DNA of 64,000 nucleotides, taken from Dryocola clanedunensis_A. Lineage in GTDB: Bacteria > Pseudomonadota > Gammaproteobacteria > Enterobacterales > Enterobacteriaceae. The stretch is from assembly GCA_038405435.1 (NCBI GenBank), contig JBBYHZ010000004.1, one strand, 5' to 3'. This document shows positions 8,971-16,743 of the stretch, in pieces (position 1 is the stretch's first letter; each line of letters begins with the position of its first letter). The translations under genes and the position numbers were made by a program. The notes beneath the pieces are model-generated. The model was given only the letters and a program-made list of their open reading frames with translations. It did no database searches and was not told where the DNA came from.

Positions 8971-8995
8971 ACGGGTGCTTATAAAAAACACCCGT
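8971..8995 (-). terminator. Stem-loop between peptide gene and downstream operon (possible attenuator)
   Basis: ACGGGTG pairs with CACCCGT (7 bp) around an 11-base loop, followed on the minus strand by a T-rich stretch (TTTATTAATTT). The stem is short and the T-tract interrupted, so full termination is unlikely. It could make the peptide transcript more abundant than the transport genes, as is common in bacteriocin operons. That role is inference. Confidence 0.5.
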
Positions 8996-9016
8996 AGAAA
9001 AGATAATCCGGTTGGG

Positions 9017-9205
9017 TTAGCCCGCCTGCTTACAGAAATTTACAGCTGCAGCATCGTATTTCTTGTAAACCTTACCTGTTTTATCGGTACAGGTTTTAAC
9101 TGCATAACAGCCTTGCTGGCCTGCTACAATCGCCAGTTCATAAGAATCGATGCAAGAAGTACCACCCACAACCGCCGCCGCTTCTGTCATATTTAATTTT
9201 TTCAT
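9017..9205 (-). CDS. Double-glycine leader peptide, putative microcin precursor
   Basis: 62 residues from the ATG at 9205, or 63 from the ATG at 9208. AAGGG lies 7 bases before the inner ATG and only 4 before the outer. The leader KKLNMTEAAAVVGG fits the class II rule: Leu at -12, Glu at -8, Val at -4 and Gly-Gly at -2/-1. The predicted core has 47 residues, starts TSCIDS and ends NFCKQAG, has four cysteines, six Lys against four acidic residues, and several small and hydrophobic residues. It heads an operon with a C39 exporter and a DsbA-like protein, which together supply leader cleavage, export and disulfides. It looks like a small enterobacterial peptide family (perhaps DUF4762, from memory, not checked). 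Antibacterial activity is inferred from context only; a signalling or surface role is possible. Confidence 0.85.
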   Translation of the reverse strand: MKKLNMTEAAAVVGGTSCIDSYELAIVAGQQGCYAVKTCTDKTGKVYKKYDAAAVNFCKQAG

Positions 9206-9208
9206 CAT

Positions 9209-9670
9209 AATTCCCTTATAATTGAGCTCAAAATTTTTGCATTCCTGCCTACAGATATTACCTCGTGCGCTACCGTTCTCCGATTGCCTTAGACATTATT
9301 AATCTCGCCGGCAAGAACAAGTAAGACAATACATAACATCTGTAAAACGCAGCGAGAATAGCGTTCACCTGACGACAGATCAATAGCCCCCACACGAACA
9401 GAGCACCGCGACATGAGCAGATTACGCCCATTATTGACCGGATAATTCTTGATAATTATTTGGCATAATCTTAATTGCCAGCAATAAGACGCGGTAATTA
9501 AAAAATAGTGAGCAGGATATAACTAAGCTTTAACCTTTGAAAAATGAGAATGCATTTTATGAAGTAAGGAGCTTTAGTTTAAAAATCATGTTCAGACAAG
9601 CCCAAAACGAAAAAAATCTCCGCCACGTGACGTGGAGGAGATTCATTAAAGCAGGGATCAGGGCTGCTGC
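9209..9670. other. AT-rich intergenic region between the peptide operon and ybiT
   Basis: About 460 bases with no supportable gene on either strand; only very short reading frames are seen. It must contain the promoter of the minus-strand peptide operon, but I cannot pick one convincing -35/-10 pair. The ybiT terminator lies near its right end. Its base composition is clearly more AT-rich than the flanking core genes, in keeping with an island boundary. Confidence 0.6.
9615..9643 (-). terminator. Rho-independent terminator of ybiT
   Basis: Read on the minus strand, AATCTCCTCCACG pairs with CGTGGCGGAGATT with one mismatch around a 3-base loop, and is followed by seven T. It sits about 30 bp after the ybiT stop and separates ybiT from the peptide operon. 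Confidence 0.85.
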
Positions 9671-11266
9671 TTAGCCGTCAATACCTTTACTGCGCAGGTA
9701 ATCTTCATACCCACCGGTAAAGTCGATAACGCGCTCTGGGGTGATTTCGACGACGCGGGTAGCCAGGGAGCTGACGAACTCACGGTCGTGGGAGACGAAT
9801 ATCAGCGTGCCGGGATACATTTCCAGCGCCATGTTCAGCGACTCGATGGATTCCATATCCAGGTGGTTTGTAGGTTCATCCATGACCAGCACGTTCGGAC
9901 GCTCCATCATCAGCTTGCCGAACAGCATGCGGCCCTTCTCACCGCCGGACAGCACCTTAGCAGGCTTTTTGATGTCGTCCTGGCTGAACAGCAGACGGCC
10001 AAGAATGCTGCGCACGGCCTGCTCGTCATCGCCTTCCTGCTTCCACTGGCTCATCCAGTCAAACACGGTCAGGTCGTTTTCGAATTCGTATTCGTGATCC
10101 TGCGCGTAGTAACCGATCTGCACGTTCTCGGACCATTTAACCGTTCCGGCATCCGGGGTCAGTTCGCTCACCAGAGTCTTCAGGAAGGTCGTTTTACCCA
10201 CGCCGTTGGTGCCCAGCACCGCAAGCTTCTCGCCTACTTCCAGCAGCATGTTAACGCCTTTGAACAGCGGGCCTTCGTCGAAGCCTTTAGCCAGCCCTTC
10301 CACTTCCAGCGCGTTACGGAACAGCTTCTTGTCCTGCTCGAAGCGGATGAACGGGTTCTGACGGCTGGAGGCCTTCACTTCATCAAGCTTGATTTTGTCA
10401 ATCTGACGGGCGCGAGAGGTAGCCTGGCGGGATTTTGATGCGTTCGCGCTGAAGCGGCTGACGAAGGATTGCAGGTCGGCAATCTGCGCCTTTTTCTTCG
10501 CGTTATCGGACAGCAGGCGCTCGCGAGCCTGGGTTGCTGCCGTCATGTATTCATCGTAGTTGCCCGGATAAACGCGCAGCTCGCCGTAGTCCAGATCCGC
10601 CATGTGGGTACAAACCATGTTCAGGAAGTGGCGGTCGTGGGAAATGATGATCATGGTGCTGTTGCGCTCGTTGAGCACGGTTTCCAGCCAGCGAATAGTG
10701 TCGATGTCGAGGTTGTTCGTCGGTTCATCGAGCAGCAGAATGTCCGGATTAGAGAACAGCGCCTGCGCCAGCAGCACACGCAGCTTCCAGCCCGGTGCGA
10801 CTTCGCTCATCGGGCCGTAATGTTGCTCAACCGGAATGCCGACGCCCAGCAGTAATTCGCCAGCACGCGCTTCGGCGGTGTAACCGTCCATTTCGCCGTA
10901 TCTGGATTCCAGATCGGCCACCCGGTAGCCGTCTTCCTCGCTCATCTCCGGCAGCGCATAAATGCGGTCGCGCTCTTCTTTTACTTCCCAGAGTTCGGCG
11001 TGGCCCATGATCACCGTATCGAGCACGGTAAATTTCTCAAAGGCGAACTGATCCTGGCGCAGCTTACCGATGCGCTCGTTAGGATCGAGAGAGACGTTAC
11101 CCACGGTTGGGTCGAGATCGCCACCGAGGATCTTCATAAAGGTGGACTTACCGCTACCGTTAGCGCCAATCAGGCCGTAGCGATTGCCGCCGCCAAATTT
11201 GACGGAGATGTTTTCAAACAGCGGCTTACTGCCGAACTGCATAGTGACGTTACTGGAAACTAGCAC
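9671..11266 (-). CDS. ybiT: ABC-F family ATPase YbiT
   Basis: 531 residues, nearly collinear with E. coli YbiT (530). It has two ATPase domains in one chain with no membrane segment. The first has Walker A GANGSGKST near 37, and a second ABC unit has GTNGVGKTT and LSGGEKGR. A charged linker between the domains (AKKKAQIADLQSF and following) is the P-site tRNA interaction motif typical of ABC-F translation factors. These proteins act on stalled ribosomes, not in transport. The start is the GTG at 11266, preceded by AGGA at 7 bases; the in-frame ATG 132 bases upstream would add residues foreign to the family. It is divergent from ldtB, as in K-12. Confidence 0.95.
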   Translation of the reverse strand: MLVSSNVTMQFGSKPLFENISVKFGGGNRYGLIGANGSGKSTFMKILGGDLDPTVGNVSLDPNERIGKLRQDQFAFEKFTVLDTVIMGHAELWEVKEERDRIYALPEMSEEDGYRVADLESRYGEMDGYTAEARAGELLLGVGIPVEQHYGPMSEVAPGWKLRVLLAQALFSNPDILLLDEPTNNLDIDTIRWLETVLNERNSTMIIISHDRHFLNMVCTHMADLDYGELRVYPGNYDEYMTAATQARERLLSDNAKKKAQIADLQSFVSRFSANASKSRQATSRARQIDKIKLDEVKASSRQNPFIRFEQDKKLFRNALEVEGLAKGFDEGPLFKGVNMLLEVGEKLAVLGTNGVGKTTFLKTLVSELTPDAGTVKWSENVQIGYYAQDHEYEFENDLTVFDWMSQWKQEGDDEQAVRSILGRLLFSQDDIKKPAKVLSGGEKGRMLFGKLMMERPNVLVMDEPTNHLDMESIESLNMALEMYPGTLIFVSHDREFVSSLATRVVEITPERVIDFTGGYEDYLRSKGIDG

Positions 11267-11498
11267 AGAGATGTCCTGATAAATGAGGTGTGTAATTTGT
11301 GATATCTGCCACATTATGCCATAAGTGCGGGCGTGGATCGCGTTGCTTGTACGCTGTCTATAGTTTAATCGATATGAAAAAAATGTGATTTCAGCCACAT
11401 CTGATTTCCCAGACTGATGGAATGCACATATAATGCGCGGCTGAACCGTACCTGATACTCAACTAACTAGCCTGTCTGGCCATAAATACTACGCACAC

Positions 11499-12419
11499 AT
11501 GAATATGAAAATACGCACAATTTTACTGGCATTTGTGGCTGCGGTGTCTTTCTGCAAAACAGCCTCTGCCGTGACTTATCCTCTGCCTACCGATGGCAGC
11601 CGTCTGGTGGGTCAAAACCAGGTGATTACCATCCCTGAAGGTAGCACCGCGCCGCTTGAAGAGTTCGCGGCGCAGTACCAGATGGGCCTGTCTAACATGC
11701 TGGAAGCCAACCCGGGCGTTGACCCTTATCTGCCGAAAGGCGGCACCATCCTGAACATACCTCAGCAGCTGATCCTGCCGGATACCGTTCATGAGGGTAT
11801 CGTTATCAACAGTGCTGAAATGCGCCTCTACTACTACCCGAAAGGCACCAACACGGTCATCGTGCTGCCAATCGGTATCGGCCAGCTGGGTAAAGACACC
11901 CCAATCAGCTGGACCACGAAAGTAGAACGTAAGAAAGCAGGCCCGACCTGGACGCCTACCGCTAAAATGCACGCGGAATACGCAGCGGCGGGTACGCCAC
12001 TGCCAGCCGTTGTGCCAGCCGGCCCGGACAACCCTATGGGCCTGTACGCGCTGTATATCGGTCGCCTGTATGCTATTCACGGCACCAATGCCAACTTCGG
12101 TATCGGCCTGCGCGTGAGCCACGGCTGCGTGCGCCTGCGTAACGAAGACATCAAGTTCCTGTTCGAGAATGTACCGGTCGGTACTCGCGTGCAGTTCATT
12201 GATGAACCTGTTAAAGCAACCGTAGAGCCGGACGGCACCCGTTACATTGAGGTGCATAACCCGCTGTCGACTACCGAGGCGCAGTTCAACTCCGGTGAAA
12301 TCGTGCCAATTACGCTGAAAGATAACGTAACCGCGATCACCGCCCAGCCTGACGTAGACACTAACGTTGTGGACCAGGCGATTCAGAACCGTTCCGGTAT
12401 GCCGGTGCGTCTGAACTAA
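11499..12419 (+). CDS. ldtB: L,D-transpeptidase LdtB (YbiS)
   Basis: 306 residues, matching E. coli YbiS closely. A signal peptide ends near SASA/VTYPLP. A LysM-like peptidoglycan-binding segment lies at about 40-90, and the YkuD catalytic domain at about 95-235 holds the motif SHGCVRLRNED with the nucleophile at Cys210. The family links Braun lipoprotein to peptidoglycan in the periplasm. The upstream partner ybiT is divergent, with about 230 bp between them for both promoters. In K-12 the ybiS-ybiT pair lies far from yohJ, so the position here beside yohJ is a difference in gene order. Confidence 0.96.
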   Translation: MNMKIRTILLAFVAAVSFCKTASAVTYPLPTDGSRLVGQNQVITIPEGSTAPLEEFAAQYQMGLSNMLEANPGVDPYLPKGGTILNIPQQLILPDTVHEGIVINSAEMRLYYYPKGTNTVIVLPIGIGQLGKDTPISWTTKVERKKAGPTWTPTAKMHAEYAAAGTPLPAVVPAGPDNPMGLYALYIGRLYAIHGTNANFGIGLRVSHGCVRLRNEDIKFLFENVPVGTRVQFIDEPVKATVEPDGTRYIEVHNPLSTTEAQFNSGEIVPITLKDNVTAITAQPDVDTNVVDQAIQNRSGMPVRLN

Positions 12420-12434
12420 ACGACGCTTTAGTAT

Positions 12435-12466
12435 GTTGGATGACGCTGACGCTTATCCAGCCTGCG
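12435..12466 (+). repeat. REP-like palindromic element
   Basis: TTGGATGACGCTGACGCTTATCC is of the enterobacterial REP type (GGATGACGC ... GCTTATCC) and is found again, more or less intact, at 15.6, 24.9, 45.1 and 52.5 kb in this window. Confidence 0.7.
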
Positions 12467-12479
12467 CAAACCGTTAAAG

Positions 12480-12501
12480 GCGACCTTCGGGTCGCTTTTT
12501 T
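12480..12501 (+). terminator. Rho-independent terminator of ldtB
   Basis: GCGACC-TTCG-GGTCGC forms a 6-bp stem with a stable UUCG-type tetraloop, followed by a run of T. Confidence 0.88.
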
Positions 12502-12632
12502 ATTGCCTGCGGTCAGGCATCCCGGAACCTTACTTTCGGGAATATTTGGTATGCTCATAAGTCATGATGTGATCGGTAGCACAATTTTAGATTTAATTGT
12601 ATGATGAATGCGTTTCTTAAGGGGTCATCTCC

Positions 12633-13034
12633 ATGCGTAACTCGCTCACCGTAATCTGGCAGTTTCTGAGATCGTTTATTCTGATTTACCTGTGCTTATA
12701 TGCCGGTATCGCCCTCTCCTCCGTGCTGCCGATTGCCATTCCCGGCAGCATTCTTGGCATGCTGATTCTGTTTGTGCTGCTCTCCTTACAGATCCTTCCC
12801 GCAAAATGGGTCAAGCCCGGCTGCCATCTGTTTATTCGTTATATGGTGCTGCTGTTCGTGCCCATCGGGGTTGGCGTTATGCAGTATTTCGACGTGCTGC
12901 GCGCGGAGTTCGCGCCGATTATCGTCTCCTGTACGGTGAGCACGCTGCTGGTCTTAGTGATCGTGAGCTGGAGTTCCCATCTGGTGCACGGCGAACGCAA
13001 AGTGATAGGTGAAGCGGAGGGCGATCAAAAATGA
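12633..13034 (+). CDS. yohJ: LrgA/CidA-family membrane protein YohJ
   Basis: 133 residues with four predicted membrane helices, the conserved PGSILGMLILF segment and a GERK-type C-terminus, as in E. coli YohJ (132). LrgA/CidA proteins are holin-like and act together with LrgB/CidB proteins; in other bacteria they affect murein hydrolase activity or organic-acid transport. The stop overlaps the yohK start by 4 bp, so the pair is coupled. AAGGGG precedes the start. Confidence 0.93.
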   Translation: MRNSLTVIWQFLRSFILIYLCLYAGIALSSVLPIAIPGSILGMLILFVLLSLQILPAKWVKPGCHLFIRYMVLLFVPIGVGVMQYFDVLRAEFAPIIVSCTVSTLLVLVIVSWSSHLVHGERKVIGEAEGDQK

Positions 13035-13726
13035 TTCATTATATCTGGTGGTCCCTGCCGTTAACCCTGATCGTGTTTTACGGCGCGCGCAAGCTGGCGG
13101 TTCGCTTCCCTACACCGCTGCTCAATCCGCTGCTGGTCAGCATGGCCATCCTCATCCCCTTCCTGATGCTCACCGGCATTCCCTACGAGCATTATTTCCA
13201 GGGGTCGAAGGTGCTTAACGATCTGCTGCAGCCCGCGGTCGTGGCGCTGGCCTTCCCGCTCTATGAGCAGCTCCACCAGATCCGCGCGCGCTGGAAATCT
13301 ATTATCACCATCTGCTTTATTGGCAGCCTGGTGGCGATGATTACCGGGACGAGCATTGCGCTGATGATGGGTGCGCCCGTGCAGATCGCCGCCTCTATCC
13401 TGCCTAAGTCCGTCACCACCCCGATCGCTATGGCCGTTGGCGGCAGCATCGGCGGCGTACCGGCGATTAGCGCCGTCTGCGTTATCTACGTCGGCATTCT
13501 TGGCGCCGTGCTGGGCCATACGCTGCTGAATATCATGCGCATCAAAACCAAAGCCTCACGCGGGCTGGCCATCGGCAGTTCGGCGCACGCGCTGGGCACC
13601 GCCCGCTGCGTGGAGATGGATTTCCAGGAAGGGGCGTTCAGCTCGCTGGCGCTGGTCATCTGCGGGATCATTACCTCGCTGCTCGCGCCGTTCCTGCTGC
13701 CGGTGATCGTGTCGCTCTTTGGTTAA
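13031..13726 (+). CDS. yohK: LrgB/CidB-family membrane protein YohK
   Basis: 231 residues, the same as E. coli YohK. It has several hydrophobic helices, and the LrgB motifs PKSVTTPIAMAVGGSIGG at about 121-138 and SSAHALGTARCVEMD at about 182-196. It is the partner of YohJ, its start lying inside the end of that gene. A proposed role with YohJ as a transport or lysis-modulating unit is family knowledge and is not shown here. Confidence 0.93.
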   Translation: MIHYIWWSLPLTLIVFYGARKLAVRFPTPLLNPLLVSMAILIPFLMLTGIPYEHYFQGSKVLNDLLQPAVVALAFPLYEQLHQIRARWKSIITICFIGSLVAMITGTSIALMMGAPVQIAASILPKSVTTPIAMAVGGSIGGVPAISAVCVIYVGILGAVLGHTLLNIMRIKTKASRGLAIGSSAHALGTARCVEMDFQEGAFSSLALVICGIITSLLAPFLLPVIVSLFG

Positions 13727-13780
13727 AACTTGCGAGAGATCGCGCATTTTCAGTTTTTATTTCATCTGTTGCATTTGCAA

Positions 13781-13796
13781 TTAGATACCGATCACA
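13781..13796 (+). promoter_or_regulatory. Possible CRP site upstream of cdd
   Basis: TTAGA-TACCGA-TCACA has a perfect right half-site and a weak left half. cdd is known in E. coli to be controlled by CRP and CytR, which supports the reading, but the match itself is moderate. Confidence 0.4.
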
Positions 13797-13856
13797 TATA
13801 AAGCCTTATAAGCACCGTAAACTACGGTTCCATAACCTGATATGAGGCTCAGATAG

Positions 13857-14741
13857 ATGCGTTCTCGTTTTGATGCTGCTTTTGCACAGCTCCCGGCTTC
13901 GCTGCAGGCCGCTCTGCTTCCCCTGCTTGCCGAAGACCACTTCCCGGCCATGTTTAGCGCGCAGGAAGTGGAGGCGATAAAGCACCAGGCCGGTCTGGAT
14001 GATGATGCGCTGGCCTTCGCCCTTCTTCCTCTTGCAGCCGCCTGCGCGCGCGCGGCAATCTCCAGTTTTAACGTCGGGGCCGTTGCCCGCGGCGTGAGCG
14101 GCAACCTCTATTTCGGTGCCAACATGGAGTTCGCCGGGGCCACCATGCAGCAAACCGTCCACGCCGAGCAAAGTGCCATTACCCACGCCTGGATGCGCGG
14201 TGAAAAAGGTCTGGCTTCGATTACCGTCAACTACACGCCGTGCGGCCACTGCCGCCAGTTTATGAACGAGCTGAACAGCGGCGTGAAGCTGCAGATCAAC
14301 CTGCCCGGCCGCAAGCCCGCCACCCTTGGCGACTATTTGCCGGACTCTTTCGGCCCGCGCGACCTGGCTATCGAAACGCTGCTGCTCGACGATCTGGACC
14401 ACGGGTACAAAGCTGAAGGTGATGAAGTCAGCCAGGCTGCCATCGGGGCAGCAAACCGCAGCCATGCGCCTTACAGCAAAGCGCCTGCTGGCGTAGCGCT
14501 CGCCCTGCGCGACGGCAAAATCATCGCCGGCAGCTACGCGGAAAACGCGGCGTTCAACCCGTCCCTGCCTCCGCTTCAGGCCGCGCTGAACCTGCTTAGC
14601 CTGTCAGGCTATGAGTACGGCGACATCCAGCGCGCGGTGCTTGCCGAACGTGCTGATGCGCCACTGACGCAGTGGGACGCCACCGTCGCCACGCTTAAAG
14701 CGCTTGGCTGCCAGAATATCGACCGCCAGCTGCTGGCCTGA
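13857..14741 (+). CDS. cdd: Cytidine deaminase
   Basis: 294 residues, like E. coli Cdd. The catalytic domain near residues 48-190 carries the zinc and proton-relay motif HAEQSAITHA (about residue 102) and the second zinc cluster PCGHC (about residue 129). The C-terminal half repeats the fold without the zinc site, as in the dimeric enteric enzymes. It converts cytidine and deoxycytidine to uridine and deoxyuridine in pyrimidine salvage. GAGG lies upstream of the start. It is probably a separate unit under its own CRP/CytR-type promoter. Confidence 0.96.
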   Translation: MRSRFDAAFAQLPASLQAALLPLLAEDHFPAMFSAQEVEAIKHQAGLDDDALAFALLPLAAACARAAISSFNVGAVARGVSGNLYFGANMEFAGATMQQTVHAEQSAITHAWMRGEKGLASITVNYTPCGHCRQFMNELNSGVKLQINLPGRKPATLGDYLPDSFGPRDLAIETLLLDDLDHGYKAEGDEVSQAAIGAANRSHAPYSKAPAGVALALRDGKIIAGSYAENAAFNPSLPPLQAALNLLSLSGYEYGDIQRAVLAERADAPLTQWDATVATLKALGCQNIDRQLLA

Positions 14742-14872
14742 GTCCTGTTTGCGGGTGTACCCACACCCGCACTGCTGAAATTTACCTCAACCAAAACCGC
14801 TAATCTTGCTCTTCCCCCCCAGGTAAAGTAGCCTTGAGTAAAATTTCATCCAAACCACGAGTCCGTAAGTCC

Positions 14873-15592
14873 ATGTTGAAGCGCTTGTTTTATAGCCTGT
14901 TAGTCCTCATCGGCTTGACTGCGTTGACTGCGCTTGCCCTCGACCGCTGGATGAGCTGGAAAACCTCCCCCTACGTCTACGACGAACTGCAGGACCTGCC
15001 CTATCGCCAGGTCGGCGTGGTGCTCGGCACCGCCAAGTATTACCGCACCGGGGTCATTAACCAGTACTACCTCTACCGTATTCAGGGCGCGCTGAACGCC
15101 TACAACAGCGGCAAGGTTAACTACCTGCTGCTGAGCGGCGATAACGCGCAGTCCAGCTACAACGAACCAAGAACGATGCGCAGGGATTTGATCGCCGGAG
15201 GCGTTGACCCGGCGGATATCGTGCTGGATTACGCCGGTTTCCGTACCCTCGACTCGATTGTGCGCACCAGGAAAGTGTTCGACACCAACGACTTCATTAT
15301 TATTACCCAGCGTTTCCACTGCGAGCGCGCGCTGTTCATTGCCCTGCATGAAGGCATCCAGGCGCAGTGCTACGCCGTCCCGTCGCCGAAGAATATGCTG
15401 TCCGTGCGCATGCGTGAATTTGCCGCCAGGCTGGGGGCTATCGCCGATGTGTACATCTTTAAGAGCGAGCCGCGCTTTCTGGGGCCGCTGATCCCGATCC
15501 CGGCATTACATGAAGTGCCGGATGACGCCCAGGCGTACCCGGCAGTGACGCCGGAACAGCTGCTGGAGCTACAGAAGAAAGAGAAGAAATAA
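14873..15592 (+). CDS. sanA: Inner membrane protein SanA (DUF218/YdcF-like)
   Basis: 239 residues from the ATG at 14873, exactly the E. coli SanA length; an in-frame TTG at 14834 would add 13 residues. It has one N-terminal membrane anchor (LFYSLLVLIGLTALTAL) followed by a periplasmic DUF218 domain with VVLGTAKYYRTGV and LLLSGDNAQSSYNEP. SanA is linked in E. coli to envelope barrier function and vancomycin exclusion at high temperature. Its biochemical reaction is not known. Between sanA and mglC, K-12 has yeiS and preTA; these are missing here and an inverted REP pair takes the space. Confidence 0.93.
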   Translation: MLKRLFYSLLVLIGLTALTALALDRWMSWKTSPYVYDELQDLPYRQVGVVLGTAKYYRTGVINQYYLYRIQGALNAYNSGKVNYLLLSGDNAQSSYNEPRTMRRDLIAGGVDPADIVLDYAGFRTLDSIVRTRKVFDTNDFIIITQRFHCERALFIALHEGIQAQCYAVPSPKNMLSVRMREFAARLGAIADVYIFKSEPRFLGPLIPIPALHEVPDDAQAYPAVTPEQLLELQKKEKK

Positions 15593-15610
15593 CGCAAGGT
15601 GGGGATGTTT

Positions 15611-15691
15611 CGTAGGGCGGATAAGCCTGCGTCATCCGCCATATACCCGAGTTTGGGGCGGTGGATGACGCTGCGCTTATCCACCCTACAA
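15611..15691. repeat. Inverted pair of REP elements (BIME-like)
   Basis: CGTAGGGCGGATAAGC...GTCATCCGCC on the left faces GGTGGATGACGC...GCTTATCCACC on the right. The pair fills the gap between convergent sanA and mglC. Such units can stabilise or end transcripts and bind gyrase or IHF. Confidence 0.8.
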
Positions 15692-15712
15692 CGTGCAGGG
15701 TGGATTCGTTTC

Positions 15713-16723
15713 TTACTTCTTACGAGCGTACTTCAGTGAATCCAGGGCAACCGCGAAGATAATAATCGCGCCCTTGATGATGTACTGCCAGTAAGGGTTC
15801 ACGCCGATATAGGTCAGGCCGTAGTTGATAACGGTGAAGATGATAACACCGGTCACCACGCCGACAACCGTCCCTACCCCGCCGCTGAACGACACGCCGC
15901 CTACCACGCACGCCGCAATCGCATCCAGCTCGTACATAAAGCCGAGGTTGTTGGTTGCCGAACCGATACGCCCCGCTTCCAGCATCCCGCCGAAGGCGTA
16001 GAACACGCCGGACAGCGCATAGATCATGATCAGGTTCAGGCCGACGTTAACGCCGGACACTTTCGCCGCTTCCGGGTTGCCGCCGATAGCAAAGATGTTT
16101 TTGCCAAAGCGAGTTTTGTTCCACAGCACCCACACGAACATCACCGCAAACAGCGCGTAGAACGTGATGTAGGAGAGACGGAACGTCCCCAGGGCGATGA
16201 ATCCCTGGGTAAACGTCGAGAAGTTAGAGTCAAAGCCGGATACCGGCGACGCCCCCACGAAGTCGTAATACAGGGAGTTGATCCCGTAAACGATAATCAT
16301 CGTACCCAAAGTGGTGATAAACGGCGTCACGTTCAGGTAGGCAATGATAATGCCGTTAATCAGGCCAATGATCGCGCCAACGGCACAGACAATCAGCAGC
16401 ACCACCGGAATAGGCATGGTCGCCATATCCGGGAACACTTTATTGACGTTATCCATCGACTGCAGAAGCGTTGCCGCGATAACCGCCGCAAGGCCTACCT
16501 GGCGCCCGGCGGACAGGTCGGTCCCCTGGGTAACAATCAGGCCCGCCACGCCCAGCGCGATAATAATACGCACCGAAGACTGGGTCAGAATGTTACTTAA
16601 GTTCAGCAAGCTTAAAAACGTCGGATCCTGGAAAATAATAATCGCCAGCAGCACCAGCAAAACGACATAAATGCCGCCTTCTTTCAGATAAGTTAGAAAA
16701 CTTTTCTTATTTAACGCACTCAT
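15713..16723 (-). CDS. mglC: Galactose/methyl-galactoside ABC transporter permease MglC
   Basis: 336 residues, nearly identical to E. coli MglC. It is a polytopic BPD_transp_2 permease with GTDLSAGRQVGLAAV near the start and the EAA-like loop at GNPEAAKVSGVNV. It forms the inner-membrane channel for galactose and beta-methylgalactoside with MglA and MglB. The start is the ATG at 16723, matching the family; an upstream TTG is not needed. It lies 20 bp after mglA as the last gene of mglBAC. Confidence 0.97.
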   Translation of the reverse strand: MSALNKKSFLTYLKEGGIYVVLLVLLAIIIFQDPTFLSLLNLSNILTQSSVRIIIALGVAGLIVTQGTDLSAGRQVGLAAVIAATLLQSMDNVNKVFPDMATMPIPVVLLIVCAVGAIIGLINGIIIAYLNVTPFITTLGTMIIVYGINSLYYDFVGASPVSGFDSNFSTFTQGFIALGTFRLSYITFYALFAVMFVWVLWNKTRFGKNIFAIGGNPEAAKVSGVNVGLNLIMIYALSGVFYAFGGMLEAGRIGSATNNLGFMYELDAIAACVVGGVSFSGGVGTVVGVVTGVIIFTVINYGLTYIGVNPYWQYIIKGAIIIFAVALDSLKYARKK

Positions 16724-16743
16724 TTTCAATAGCCCCTAAATTA

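Noticed and set aside
8975..9196. 73-codon open frame antisense to the microcin-like gene, with hydrophobic stretches, considered as an immunity protein
   Set aside because: It starts at GTG without a ribosome binding site, lies entirely on the complement of the peptide gene, and its hydrophobic look follows from the Lys/Gly/Ala codons opposite.
9414..9450. Short open frames in the gap between the peptide gene and ybiT
   Set aside because: They have 10-30 codons, no ribosome binding site, and one runs through the ybiT terminator.
11267..11398. N-terminal extension of ybiT from an upstream ATG
   Set aside because: The added residues are absent from the family, and the GTG at 11266 has a proper AGGA signal.
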